Assembly (NCBI GenBank): GCA_965246805.1
Contig: CBDFFO010000010.1
Coordinates: 62,001 to 126,000, forward strand
Direction of reading: 5' to 3'
Origin: Schlegelella_A sp965246805
Lineage (GTDB): Bacteria > Pseudomonadota > Gammaproteobacteria > Burkholderiales > Burkholderiaceae_C
Length of the DNA stretch: 64,000 nt
Below the pieces are notes generated by a model, which did not search any database, was not told the origin of the DNA, and saw only the letters and a program-made list of their open reading frames with translations. The position numbers and the translations under genes were made by a program. Shown here piece after piece: positions 18,112 through 26,723 of the stretch; positions within the stretch are counted from its first letter, which is position 1; every line of letters starts with the position of its first letter.

Positions 18112-20016
18112 TCATGCGGAGGTGGGAGCGCGCTTCGCCACGAAGCGCTTCTGCGCCTCGTAGGGAAACACGTCGTGCACGTAGCCGGCGCGGATCTCGT
18201 CCTTGTGGGCCTGCCAGAAGGCCGGCTCGAGGAGGTCGGCGTGGTGAGTCATGAAGACGTCCCTCACGACCGGGTTGCCGAGCAGGAACGGCGCGAAGGT
18301 TTCCGGGAACACGTCCTTCGGGCCGACCCGATACCAGACTTCGCCCGACATCTCGTCCTCTTCGTTCCGCGCCTCGGGCACCTGCCGGAAGTGGCAGTCG
18401 GTCAGGTATTCGATCTCGTCGTAGTCGTAGAACACGACCTTGCCGTGGCGCGTCACGCCGAAGTTCTTCCACAGCATGTCGCCGGGAAAGATGTTCGCGC
18501 GCACCAGGTCCTTGATGGCGTTGCCGTACTCGACCACCACCGCACCGATCTGCTCCGGCGTCGCGTCCTGCAGATAGATGTTGAGCGGGATCATGCGGCG
18601 CTCGATGTAGACGTGGCGGATGACCAGCGCGTCGCCCTCGACCTCGAGCAGGCTCGGGCAGAAGTGCTGCAGCTCGGCGAGCAGTTCGCCATCGAGGCGC
18701 GAGCGCGGGAAGGCGACATTGCTGTACTCGAGCGTGTCGGCCATACGGCCGACGCGGTCGTGCTGCTTGACCAGCATGTACTTGGTCTTGATCAGCTCGC
18801 GAGTCGTCTCCTTCTGGGCCGGATAGAAGTCCTTGATGACCTTGAACACGTACGGGAAGCTCGGCAGGTCAAACACCAGCATCACCATGCCCTTGATGCC
18901 GGGCGCGATCCGGAACTTGTCGGACGAGTGGCGCATGTGCATCAGCAGGTCGCGGTAGAAGAGACTCTTGCCCTGCTTCTGCAGGCCGAGCGCGTTGTAG
19001 AGCTCGGAGCGCGGCTTCCTCGGCATCAGCGAGCGCAGGAACTGCACGTAGGCCGAGGGCACCTCCATCGCGACCATGAAGTAGGCGCGCGCGAAACTGA
19101 AGACGAGCTGCAGGTCGTCTTCGCCGAAGAGCGCCGCATCGATCACGAGTCCGGGCGACCGGGGCGTAGCCGCATCGCCGCCATCACCGACGACGACGCG
19201 TGCGGTCGCGGCCCCGGTGTGATCGTTGGCCGGCGCCGGCTGAACCGGCGCCGGCTCGGCATGCATGATCGGCAGCGCGAACGGCGTCTCGTTGAAGCCG
19301 TTGATGATCTTGCCGACGATGTACGCGCCCTTGTTGCGGAAGAACAGCGACGACAGCACCTGGATCTGGAAGTTGGCTCGCATGCGGAACTCGCCGAGTT
19401 GCTCGTCGACCGCGGCCATCACGCAGGCGACATCGCGGCCGAGATCCTCGAACTCGGGCGCGAGCTGGAAGTTGTTGACGATGCGCGCCCAGGTTTCGGC
19501 GAGCGTCTCTTTCGTCGGGTAGTAGGCGCGGTAGGTCGGCAGCGCCGCCGGCTCGTTGTTCTCGAGGTGGTCGGTCGAGACGGCCGAGCGCACGAAGATG
19601 AAATCGTTGTGGAAGTAGCTGCGGTGCAGGATGCGCGTCGTCACCGAATTGAAGAAGGTTTCGGCGAGCTCGGGCTGGTAGTGCTCGATGAGGAGGCCGA
19701 TGTAATGCAGCTTGACCTGCTGCCAGACCGCCATCGCGAGCGTTGCCGCGCCGAACTCCTGCTGCAGCCGCTCGATCGTCTCGGCGACGCGCAGGTCGTA
19801 GTACTCGATGCGCAACGCCTGCGCCTGTTGCTGGCCGTGCCAGTCCTCGGCCTCGAAGCGCGCCTTCGCCTCGGCGCTGGCATGGCGAAAGAGCCGGTAG
19901 TGGCGGTCGAACCCGTCGAGCATTGCGCGCGCGATCGCGAAGGCGCGCGCGTCGGTGAGGGTGATCGGGAAAGCGGGCGGAGCGCTCGGCGTTTCGATCG
20001 GCGATGTCTGGTCCAC
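18112..20016 (-). CDS. aceK: Isocitrate dehydrogenase kinase/phosphatase
   Basis: A 634-residue AceK. It phosphorylates isocitrate dehydrogenase to inactivate it on acetate and also removes the phosphate, directing carbon into the glyoxylate shunt. Family blocks seen are YFHNDFIFVRSAVSTDHLE, the ATP-binding GIKGMVMLVFDLPSFPYVFKVIKD with the catalytic Lys, and NFGVTRHGKVVFYDYDEIEYLTDC with the metal-binding Asp. A Pro/Ala/Gly-rich insert (about residues 252-280) interrupts the middle and is variable in this family. It is encoded convergently to aceA. Confidence 0.97.
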   Translation of the reverse strand: MDQTSPIETPSAPPAFPITLTDARAFAIARAMLDGFDRHYRLFRHASAEAKARFEAEDWHGQQQAQALRIEYYDLRVAETIERLQQEFGAATLAMAVWQQVKLHYIGLLIEHYQPELAETFFNSVTTRILHRSYFHNDFIFVRSAVSTDHLENNEPAALPTYRAYYPTKETLAETWARIVNNFQLAPEFEDLGRDVACVMAAVDEQLGEFRMRANFQIQVLSSLFFRNKGAYIVGKIINGFNETPFALPIMHAEPAPVQPAPANDHTGAATARVVVGDGGDAATPRSPGLVIDAALFGEDDLQLVFSFARAYFMVAMEVPSAYVQFLRSLMPRKPRSELYNALGLQKQGKSLFYRDLLMHMRHSSDKFRIAPGIKGMVMLVFDLPSFPYVFKVIKDFYPAQKETTRELIKTKYMLVKQHDRVGRMADTLEYSNVAFPRSRLDGELLAELQHFCPSLLEVEGDALVIRHVYIERRMIPLNIYLQDATPEQIGAVVVEYGNAIKDLVRANIFPGDMLWKNFGVTRHGKVVFYDYDEIEYLTDCHFRQVPEARNEEDEMSGEVWYRVGPKDVFPETFAPFLLGNPVVRDVFMTHHADLLEPAFWQAHKDEIRAGYVHDVFPYEAQKRFVAKRAPTSA

Positions 20017-20139
20017 GGGCGGGGCGGGTCTCGGCGCACGTGGTTCATCACGCGCGGAAAGTCTAGGGCCTGTCGGCCGGCATCACCAGCCGGCGGCGCG
20101 TGCCGGCCGCCACCGGGCCCAAGCGTGTCGGCGCCGCCA

Positions 20140-20403
20140 TCAATTGGCCGACGCCATCAGCTCCGGTGTCTTGCCGTCGTCGCGGGCGACCTGGCGCGAC
20201 ACCGTGTGCGGCATGCCCGACATCGCGACCGACGGCTGCCTTGACAACGCACCCGCCGCGACACTGGGGCTGGCCAGGCCCGCGACCTGTCGGACGCGCG
20301 ACGAACCCGCGCTCATCACCTGGAACATCGCGGCGGCACTGGCAAGGACGATGGCAGCGATGACGGCGATGACGGCGATGGTGGTACGGCTCGTGGTGTT
20401 CAT
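20140..20403 (-). CDS. Small single-pass membrane or secreted protein of unknown function
   Basis: An 87-residue protein with a strong ribosome site (AAAGGA, 7-8 bases before the ATG). Residues 7-30 form a hydrophobic segment (TIAVIAVIAAIVLASAAAMF), either a signal peptide or an N-terminal anchor. The rest is Ser/Val/Ala-rich with no motif I recognise. It is divergent from the RlmN-like gene; an inverted repeat lies in the 146-bp region between them. A longer frame in another phase overlaps it, but the ribosome site and hydrophobic start favour this one. Confidence 0.55.
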   Translation of the reverse strand: MNTTSRTTIAVIAVIAAIVLASAAAMFQVMSAGSSRVRQVAGLASPSVAAGALSRQPSVAMSGMPHTVSRQVARDDGKTPELMASAN

Positions 20404-20464
20404 GATCGGGTCCTTTCAAAGGGGCATCGGTCGATGCGCTAGGGGTGACGAGACTGTCGCGCCG

Positions 20465-20518
20465 ACATTGCTGAGCTGTCCTTTAGGCGCATGAAATGTC
20501 GCCTAAACATTGCTAAGC
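20465..20518. promoter_or_regulatory. Inverted repeat flanked by near-identical direct repeats in a divergent intergenic region
   Basis: TTTAGGCG (20482-20489) and CGCCTAAA (20500-20507) form a perfect 8-bp inverted repeat with a 10-nt spacer. It is framed by ACATTGCTGAGC (20465-20476) and ACATTGCTAAGC (20507-20518), 11 of 12 identical. The site lies about 32-68 bp upstream of the RlmN-like start and upstream of the divergent small gene, a plausible place for an operator. No regulator is known. Confidence 0.4.
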
Positions 20519-20549
20519 GAGGCTCGGCGCCGACCTACACTGCCGCCCG

Positions 20550-21581
20550 ATGCGCCTCGATGACTTCCGCCAACGCCTGCGCACGCTCGGCGCGCTGCCG
20601 TTGCACGAGGCGCGCGTGCTGCGCCAATGGGCTCGCGCCGAGCCGCAGGCAAGCGGGCCGCGCCGGCTCGAAGACTTCCTGCCGGCGCGCGTGCGTGGCG
20701 GTCTGCCTGCGATCGAAGCCGAGCTCCATGGCCTCGCCACCTTGCGTTCCGAGCATCCGGCCGGCGATGGTGCGCGGCTCATGCTGATCGGCCTTGCAGA
20801 CGGTCAGTCGGTCGAGGCCGTGTTGATGGCGAAGGGTGGCCTCTGCGTGTCGAGCCAGGTCGGCTGCGCGGTCGGCTGCGTCTTCTGCATGACCGGCCGC
20901 GGTGGCCTCCAGCGCCATCTCGGCAGTGCCGAAATCGTCGCGCAGGTCGCGCTCGCTCGAACCTTGCAAACGGTCAGCAAGGTCGTTTTCATGGGTATGG
21001 GCGAACCGGCGCACAACCTCGACAACGTGCTCGATGCGATCGAACTGCTCGGCACCGGTGGCGGCATCGGCCACAAGCGGCTGGTGTTCTCGACCGTCGG
21101 CGATCGACGTGCGTTCGAGCGCCTGCCGCTCGGCACGGTGAAGCCCGCGCTCGCGCTGTCGCTGCACGCGACCGACCCCGGGCTGCGTGCGCGCCTGCTG
21201 CCGCGCGCGCCGCCGATCGAGCCGGCCGAACTGGTCGCGCTCGGCCTCGCCTACGCGCGCGCTACCGGCTATCCGTTGCAGGTGCAGTGGACGCTGTTGG
21301 CTGGCATCAACGACACGGCGGCCGAGCTCGACGGCATCGTGCGGCTGCTGGCCGGCAAGCATGCGGTGCTCAACCTCATTCCGTACAACACGGTCGAAGG
21401 GCTCGCATTCGAGCGGCCGGCGCCGTTGCACGCGACGGCCATCGCGCGTGAGCTGCTCGCGCGTGGGGTGCTCACCAAGCTGCGCCGGTCAGCGGGGCAG
21501 GATGTGCAGGCCGGCTGCGGGCAACTGCGGGCTCGCAACGACAGCGTGTCAGCGCGGCAAATCGCGATCCGCGCGGCCTGA
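20550..21581 (+). CDS. RlmN/Cfr-family radical SAM RNA methyltransferase paralog
   Basis: A 343-residue radical SAM protein of the RlmN/Cfr family. The 4Fe-4S cluster motif is CAVGCVFC (Cys106, 110, 113). Both cysteines of the ping-pong methyl-transfer mechanism appear conserved: Cys99 in GLCVSSQVGC (matching E. coli RlmN Cys118) and Cys323 in QAGCGQL (matching Cys355). VVFMGMGEPAHNLDNV and STVGD are further family blocks. It is shorter than RlmN (about 370-390) and its N-terminus lacks the usual FRAxQxxxWIH region, so it is probably a paralog rather than the housekeeping A2503 enzyme. RNA target unknown. Confidence 0.85.
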   Translation: MRLDDFRQRLRTLGALPLHEARVLRQWARAEPQASGPRRLEDFLPARVRGGLPAIEAELHGLATLRSEHPAGDGARLMLIGLADGQSVEAVLMAKGGLCVSSQVGCAVGCVFCMTGRGGLQRHLGSAEIVAQVALARTLQTVSKVVFMGMGEPAHNLDNVLDAIELLGTGGGIGHKRLVFSTVGDRRAFERLPLGTVKPALALSLHATDPGLRARLLPRAPPIEPAELVALGLAYARATGYPLQVQWTLLAGINDTAAELDGIVRLLAGKHAVLNLIPYNTVEGLAFERPAPLHATAIARELLARGVLTKLRRSAGQDVQAGCGQLRARNDSVSARQIAIRAA

Positions 21582-21736
21582 CGATGGCGGCAGGCGATCC
21601 CCCAAGCGCTTGCAGTCACGCTCGATAGAAATGCAACTCCGGCACGCTCACCTACCTCGGTGATGCAGCGGGCCGGCAGCCGGACGCGATCGAATACCGT
21701 GCGACTCGGGGCGCCCTACCGATTCGTGAGAGCCGC

Positions 21737-22423
21737 TCAGCTGCGGCGCCGCCGCACGATCAACAAGGTGCCTAGACCAGCCAACATCAACGCCACGCTG
21801 TCCGTTTCGGGCACCGCGCTGATGAGACCCGGCGAGCCGACCTCGGCGCCGTTGAATGACGTGAACGCGCCATTGACGCCGACCGCGCTGAGCTGCGACA
21901 CGACCGCGTTGTTGAGCCCTGCGGCGTTGTCGAATGAGCGGCCGACCGTCGACGCGCCAAAGTCGATGCGCGTGACGAGCACGTTGGCGGCGTCGAAAAT
22001 GTTGACCGCGTCACCGCTGGTGCTGAGGCCTACGCCGGAACCACCGTAGTTGCCGATCACGAAGCCTTGCGGCGCCGTACCGCCGAACCATGCCGACAAG
22101 AACGCCGCATCGATGGTCGCATCGTTCGTGCTCGTGGAGCCGCCCTCGATGAACACCACCGATTGCCCGGCTGCGATCGACGACACCCCACGCAACGAGA
22201 CCGCAGCGCCGCTCGAGTTGGAGTTGTCATCGATCTTCCACCCCGCCAGGCTGATCGCCGAGGTGCCCGTGTTGGTGAGCTCGAACCAGTCGGCGGCATA
22301 GCTCGTGTTACCGCTCGCATACGGTGCCGCCTCCGACACGATCAGGTCGGCGTGTGCCGGCACGGCCGCGCATGCCAGGCAGGCGGATGCGAGCATCATC
22401 GATGAACGTTGGGAGATCTTCAT
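21737..22423 (-). CDS. PEP-CTERM protein with lamin-tail-like domain
   Basis: A 228-residue exported protein. It has a signal peptide (residues 1-25, ending AHA), a lamin-tail-like beta-sandwich domain (WFELTNTGTSAISLAGWKIDD, then GQSVVFIEGGST) and a C-terminal PEP-CTERM sorting signal (VPETDSVALMLAGLG... ending VRRRRS). Such proteins are processed at the inner membrane by an exosortase and delivered to the surface or exopolysaccharide matrix. A GAAGGA box precedes the start. The next minus-strand gene upstream (22515-23576) also has a PEP-CTERM tail. No exosortase is in the window. Confidence 0.85.
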   Translation of the reverse strand: MKISQRSSMMLASACLACAAVPAHADLIVSEAAPYASGNTSYAADWFELTNTGTSAISLAGWKIDDNSNSSGAAVSLRGVSSIAAGQSVVFIEGGSTSTNDATIDAAFLSAWFGGTAPQGFVIGNYGGSGVGLSTSGDAVNIFDAANVLVTRIDFGASTVGRSFDNAAGLNNAVVSQLSAVGVNGAFTSFNGAEVGSPGLISAVPETDSVALMLAGLGTLLIVRRRRS

Positions 22424-22514
22424 GGGGGTCCTTCAATGGTTGAGACGATTGGGGTGGCGCTAGTTAGAGCGTGCCGGGTTGTCGGGTCGTGCAACTGTGG
22501 CGACGCGAAGCACG

Positions 22515-23576
22515 TCACTGCGGCGCTTTGCGACGCGTTGCGAGTCCGACGACGAACAGACCTGCTAGCGCGAGCGCTCCGGTGAATGGCTCGGGCACGG
22601 CTGAGACCGCGTAGACCCAGAGTTGCGGGTTGTTGATGTCGCCGCCGCCGTTCTCGCTGACCATGTAGATCCGGCCGGCATCGTCCATCGTGATGCCTTC
22701 GTGCTGTTGGTCGACCACGCTGACGGGTGTGGTGCCCGGCAGGCCGGTCAGGACCGTGGTGCCCAGCGGGTTCGTCGACAGCAGCGGAATCGTCAAGCTG
22801 CCGAGCACGTTACCGGAGCGATCGACCTTGATCACCTTGCTCGACTCCTGGCTCAGCAGCAACAGATTGGCACGGTCGGCCGCGCTCACGTTGGCAAGGT
22901 TCGAGAGCGCGAACACATCGGCGATGTCGAGCAGGCCGGTCAATGTCGGATCGAACAGGTTGACCGAGTTCGTGGTCGTCGCCGATCCGTTGCTGGCGGT
23001 GCCGGCAGCGAAGTCGATCGTGGTCTGGAAGATGCCGATCGGCTGCTTTTCCTTTACGGCAATGAAGCCGCCGGTCAGCGGGTCGGTCGTGATGCCTTCG
23101 ATGCCGATGTTGCCGATCGTGGTGCCGAGCTTCACGTGCTGCGAGTCACCATAGGCGAGCGTGGTGTTGGCGGTGTAGGTGAACCGGCTCACCACGCGGT
23201 CGCGCTCTTCGACCAGTGCGAACTTGCCGTTGCCGAGGTAGGCCAGGCCTTCGGGATCGTAGTAGGCCGTGCCTTGAGGCTTGCTCGGATCGCGGCCGAG
23301 CGTCATCGAATCGATGAGACTGCCCGTCAGGCTCACCTGCACGATCGAGGTTCCGCCGTCGCCGAGCACGAAGAGCGTGTTGGTGTCGCGGTTCCACGTC
23401 ACCGCGGAAGCCTCTTGCGCCAGGAGGCTGTTGACGGGTGCGCCCACGCGCGTCGGCTCCGGCAAGGCATATCGGCCGACCAAGGAGTACTGCGACAGGT
23501 CGACCGTCGATTGAGCGGAAGCGGAGGCAGCGAAAGCACCGACCAGCAAGGCGAGAAAGATCTTCGGGTGCTGCAT
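22515..23576 (-). CDS. PEP-CTERM protein with SdiA-regulated-like beta-propeller
   Basis: A 353-residue exported protein starting MQHPKIFLALLVGAFAASASAQ (signal peptide), chosen over a longer frame because GGAAG sits 7 bases before this ATG. The body resembles the SdiA-regulated / phytase-esterase-like propeller group: WNRDTNTLFVLGDGGTSIVQV, YYDPEGLAYLGNGKFALVEERD and HEGITMDDAGRIYMVSENGG, the latter two being repeats around metal-binding acidic residues. The C-terminus VPEPFTGALALAGLFVVGLATRR is a PEP-CTERM sorting signal. Enzymatic activity is not established. It lies 91 bp upstream of the lamin-tail PEP-CTERM gene. Confidence 0.83.
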   Translation of the reverse strand: MQHPKIFLALLVGAFAASASAQSTVDLSQYSLVGRYALPEPTRVGAPVNSLLAQEASAVTWNRDTNTLFVLGDGGTSIVQVSLTGSLIDSMTLGRDPSKPQGTAYYDPEGLAYLGNGKFALVEERDRVVSRFTYTANTTLAYGDSQHVKLGTTIGNIGIEGITTDPLTGGFIAVKEKQPIGIFQTTIDFAAGTASNGSATTTNSVNLFDPTLTGLLDIADVFALSNLANVSAADRANLLLLSQESSKVIKVDRSGNVLGSLTIPLLSTNPLGTTVLTGLPGTTPVSVVDQQHEGITMDDAGRIYMVSENGGGDINNPQLWVYAVSAVPEPFTGALALAGLFVVGLATRRKAPQ

Positions 23577-23706
23577 CGTTCTTCCAGGTGGTTGGTGGTC
23601 CGCGCGAACATACAAGCCGGCAATGACGGATCCACGATAGCGTGACGCGCGGTGCATGGTCCGATCGGCACGTTTCGCGCATCGGGCATCGGCGACACGG
23701 CAGTGC

Positions 23707-24438
23707 TTATGGGGGCCGCGACGGGTCTTCGGTTGAGCGCAACGGCGAAGCATGGATGTCCGCCACTGTCACCCAATGCCAGTCGCCAGCTTCCATGTCC
23801 GGTCTCAGCATCAACGCGCCGAACGCGCTGCGCGTCAAGGTCTCGACGCGGTTGCCCACCGCCGCGACCATGCGCTTCACCTGGTGGTACTTGCCTTCGG
23901 TCAGGGTGAGTCGAAGCGACGTTTCGCCGGTCGCTTCGCAGGCGGCGGCGCGCACCGGGTTCGGGTCGTCGAGCAGCATCACGCCGGCGCGCAGCTGGCT
24001 CACCTGCAGCGCACTGACCGCGTGCTTGCAGCCGACCTCGTACACCTTCGGCACATGGTGCTTGGGTGACGTGAGGCGGTGGATCAAGGTGCCGTCGTCG
24101 GTGAAGAGGAGGAGGCCGGTCGTGTCTTCATCGAGCCGGCCGATCGCCTGCACGCCGCGCCGGCGCAGCGGCTCGGGCAACAGGCTGTACACGCTCGCGT
24201 GGTGCTTGGGCTTCTGCGAGCACTCGTAGCCGGCGGGCTTGTTCATCAGCACGAGCGCTTTCTGGTGATACGGCCATGCCTCGCCGCGCACCGTGAAGAC
24301 GAGGCCGATCGGATCGACCTCGGTCTCGCCGTCTTCGATCACCTGGCCACCGATCGCGACGTGGCCGAGCGTGATCAACGCCGCGCAATCGCGGCGCGCA
24401 CCGAAGCCCTGCGAGAACAGCAGCTGGGAGACCTTCAC
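23707..24438 (-). CDS. RsuA/RluB-family pseudouridine synthase
   Basis: A 243-residue pseudouridine synthase starting with GTG at 24438, inside the stop codon of the P1 peptidase gene (GTGA overlap). The N-terminal S4-like RNA-binding part has LLFSQGFGARRDCAALI. The catalytic motif is GRLDEDTTGLLLFTDDG, with the nucleophilic Asp in RLDEDTTG. KVYEVGCKHAV and LTEGKYHQVKRM are further signatures of the RsuA subgroup. RsuA modifies U516 of 16S rRNA; whether this copy is RsuA or another member cannot be settled here. Confidence 0.92.
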   Translation of the reverse strand: MKVSQLLFSQGFGARRDCAALITLGHVAIGGQVIEDGETEVDPIGLVFTVRGEAWPYHQKALVLMNKPAGYECSQKPKHHASVYSLLPEPLRRRGVQAIGRLDEDTTGLLLFTDDGTLIHRLTSPKHHVPKVYEVGCKHAVSALQVSQLRAGVMLLDDPNPVRAAACEATGETSLRLTLTEGKYHQVKRMVAAVGNRVETLTRSAFGALMLRPDMEAGDWHWVTVADIHASPLRSTEDPSRPP

Positions 24439-25460
24439 AGGTCGTTGGCCGAGGGAATGTCGGGCAGGTGCGGCTCGCTGGGGCCGCCGATGCGGCGTGC
24501 CGCACGCACCGCGCGCAGCACCGCCTCGGCGAGCACGTCGGCCGCCATCGCGCCGAGCCACGTGGTGCTGGCCGCGACGCCGCTCGCGCCGGTGCCGAGC
24601 GCGAACACCACGTCGCCGTCGCTTATCGTGTGGACTGGGTCGATGCTGCGGGCGAGGCCGTCGTGGGCCATCTGCGCGATCTTGTTCGCGGCAGGTTTGT
24701 CGATGACGGCATCGGTCGCGACGATCGCGAGCGTGGTCGCTGCGCCGATCGGCGTCGACGGCGGCCACTCGCCGCGCCGCATCGATCCGCGCGCATCAGC
24801 GAGCGTGCAGCCATCGAGCGAACGCACGCCGGCGACGACGCCGCCGGTCGCCGGGTCGATCACGTCGCCCATCGCGTTGACGGCGACCAGCGCCGCGACG
24901 GTCACGCCGTTCACCGTGATCGACGCACTGCCGAGGCCGCCCTTCATCGCGCGCCCCGGGCCGAACAGCTTGCCGACCGTCGCGCCGGCGCCGGCGCCGA
25001 CGTTGCCTTCGGCGACCGCATCGATGCTCGCGGCCATGCACGCGGCGAATCCGGCGTCGGCATCGGGCCGCACGCTCGAATCGCCGACCCACAGATCGAA
25101 CAGGATCGCGGCCGGCACGATGGGCACGCGGATCGTTTGCTTGTGATCGGCATCGCCCCCTTCGCCGAAGACCGCCGCGCGCTCGATGTTCACCGCGAAG
25201 CCGATGTCGCGCTCCTCGAGCCAGCGCATCACGCCGCTCGCCGCGTCGAGCCCGAACGCGCTGCCGCCGGCCAGCAGCACCGCGTGCACGCGGTCGACCG
25301 CGTTGAGCGGCGACAGCAGATCGGTCTCGCGGGTGCCGGGTGCCGCACCGCGCACATCGACGCCCGCCACCGCGCCGGCCGGCGCAATCACGACCGTGCA
25401 GCCGGTCGGCCGACGCGCATCGGTGAAGTGGCCGACCAGCAGGCCGGCGACGTCGGTCAA
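24435..25460 (-). CDS. P1 (DmpA/S58) family peptidase
   Basis: A 341-residue homologue of D/L-aminopeptidase DmpA, an N-terminal-nucleophile enzyme that self-cleaves into two chains. Family blocks are MTDVAGLLVGHFTD at the start, PGTRETDLLSPLNAVDRVHAVLLAGGSAFGLDAASGV, VGAGAGATVGKLFG and the late GTGASGVAASTTWLGAMAADV. The start is a TTG at 25460 without a clear ribosome site, so the true N-terminus may be a few codons upstream (frame open to about 25485). It is translationally coupled to the downstream pseudouridine synthase. Confidence 0.88.
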   Translation of the reverse strand: MTDVAGLLVGHFTDARRPTGCTVVIAPAGAVAGVDVRGAAPGTRETDLLSPLNAVDRVHAVLLAGGSAFGLDAASGVMRWLEERDIGFAVNIERAAVFGEGGDADHKQTIRVPIVPAAILFDLWVGDSSVRPDADAGFAACMAASIDAVAEGNVGAGAGATVGKLFGPGRAMKGGLGSASITVNGVTVAALVAVNAMGDVIDPATGGVVAGVRSLDGCTLADARGSMRRGEWPPSTPIGAATTLAIVATDAVIDKPAANKIAQMAHDGLARSIDPVHTISDGDVVFALGTGASGVAASTTWLGAMAADVLAEAVLRAVRAARRIGGPSEPHLPDIPSANDL

Positions 25461-25547
25461 CCCGTTCAGATCAACCCGTCCGGATCAAGGCGATCAGGCG
25501 AGGTCGCGCGCGCGAGGTGGTTCGCGCGAGGCCGCACACCCGGCCGT

Positions 25548-26699
25548 TCACGCGAACACGCCGGCCGTGTCCTGCATGCGCGCCGACACCTCGCCCAACT
25601 GGTGCAGGCTGTCGCCGAAGGTCATCTCCATCACCGTCAGCCGCTTGAAGTAGTGGCTCGCGACGTACTCGTCGGTCACGCCGATGCCGCCGTGCAATTG
25701 AATGCACTGCTGCCCGACGTAGCGCATCGACTGGCCGAGCTGGTACTTGGCCTGCGCGAGGGCGAGGCGGCGCGCTTCGGCCGGCTCGCCGAGCTTCAGG
25801 CTTGCGAAGTAGCTCATCGAGCGTGCCAGCTCGAGCTGCATCTTGACGTCGGCCATGCGGTGGCGCAGGGCCTGGAAGGTCGCGATGGTCACGCCGAATT
25901 GCTTCCTCGTGTTCATGTATTCGACGGTGATGGCGACCAGCTTGTCCATCGCGCCAACGGCCTCGGCGCAGAGCGCGGCGATGCCGATGTCGATCGCGCG
26001 TTCGAGCACGCCGTAAGCCTCGCCGGCAGCGACAAGTTCGATGCCGCTCGCGCCGTCGAGCACCAGGTCGGCCGCAGCCGCGCCGTCCTGCGTCGTGTAT
26101 GCCTTGACCGCGACACCCGGTTCGCCGGCCGAGATCAGAAAGAGGGCGATGCCCTCTTTCGCACCGACCTCATCATCGATCGCACCGCTCACGCGCGCCG
26201 GCACGATGAACGCACCGGCGCTGGCCCCTGCCGGCACCACCGTCTTGCGGCCGTTCAACTGCCAGGTGCCGCTGTCGTGCGCGGCTCGCGTCTCGACATG
26301 CGCGAGGACGTAGCGCGACGCACGCTCCTGATGCGCCAGAACGACAATCTCCTCGCCGCTCGCGATGCCGCCGAGCCAGAGCGCCCCTGAGGGTGCATGC
26401 CCGCTCGTGAGGATGCTGGTGGCGACGAGCGCGACGGCCGCGTACGGCTCGAGCACGAGCGCGCGGCCGAGTTCTTCCATCACCACCATCGCGTCGACCG
26501 CGCCCATGCCGAGGCCGCCCTGGTCCTCGGAGATCTGCAAGCCGAGCAGCCCGAGGTCGGCGATCTCCCGCCAGGCCTCGGCCGAAAAGCCGCCGCCCTT
26601 CACGATGCCGCGGCGGCGCTCGAACGTGTAGGCCTTGTCGGCCCACTTGCGCACCGAGTCGCGGAGCATTTCCTGGTCGTCTGTGAAATCGAAGTTCAT
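25548..26699 (-). CDS. Acyl-CoA dehydrogenase (smaller partner)
   Basis: A 383-residue flavoprotein of the acyl-CoA dehydrogenase family: N-terminal helical domain from MNFDFTDDQEMLRDSVRKW, middle beta domain with the weakly conserved WQLNGRKTVVPAGASAG, and a C-terminal helical domain with MNTRKQFGVTIATFQALRHRMAD and QLHGGIGVTDEY. It catalyses alpha,beta-dehydrogenation of an acyl-CoA thioester with FAD. It lies 24 bp after a second acyl-CoA dehydrogenase gene on the same strand. Adjacent pairs like this often form heterotetramers acting on bulky or side-chain acyl-CoAs; that is inference. Confidence 0.92.
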   Translation of the reverse strand: MNFDFTDDQEMLRDSVRKWADKAYTFERRRGIVKGGGFSAEAWREIADLGLLGLQISEDQGGLGMGAVDAMVVMEELGRALVLEPYAAVALVATSILTSGHAPSGALWLGGIASGEEIVVLAHQERASRYVLAHVETRAAHDSGTWQLNGRKTVVPAGASAGAFIVPARVSGAIDDEVGAKEGIALFLISAGEPGVAVKAYTTQDGAAAADLVLDGASGIELVAAGEAYGVLERAIDIGIAALCAEAVGAMDKLVAITVEYMNTRKQFGVTIATFQALRHRMADVKMQLELARSMSYFASLKLGEPAEARRLALAQAKYQLGQSMRYVGQQCIQLHGGIGVTDEYVASHYFKRLTVMEMTFGDSLHQLGEVSARMQDTAGVFA

Positions 26700-26723
26700 G
26701 GTGCTTGCTCGTTCGACGGTGGG

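Noticed and set aside
18073..20244. A 723-codon plus-strand frame opposite aceK
   Set aside because: Antisense shadow; aceK on the minus strand is unmistakable.
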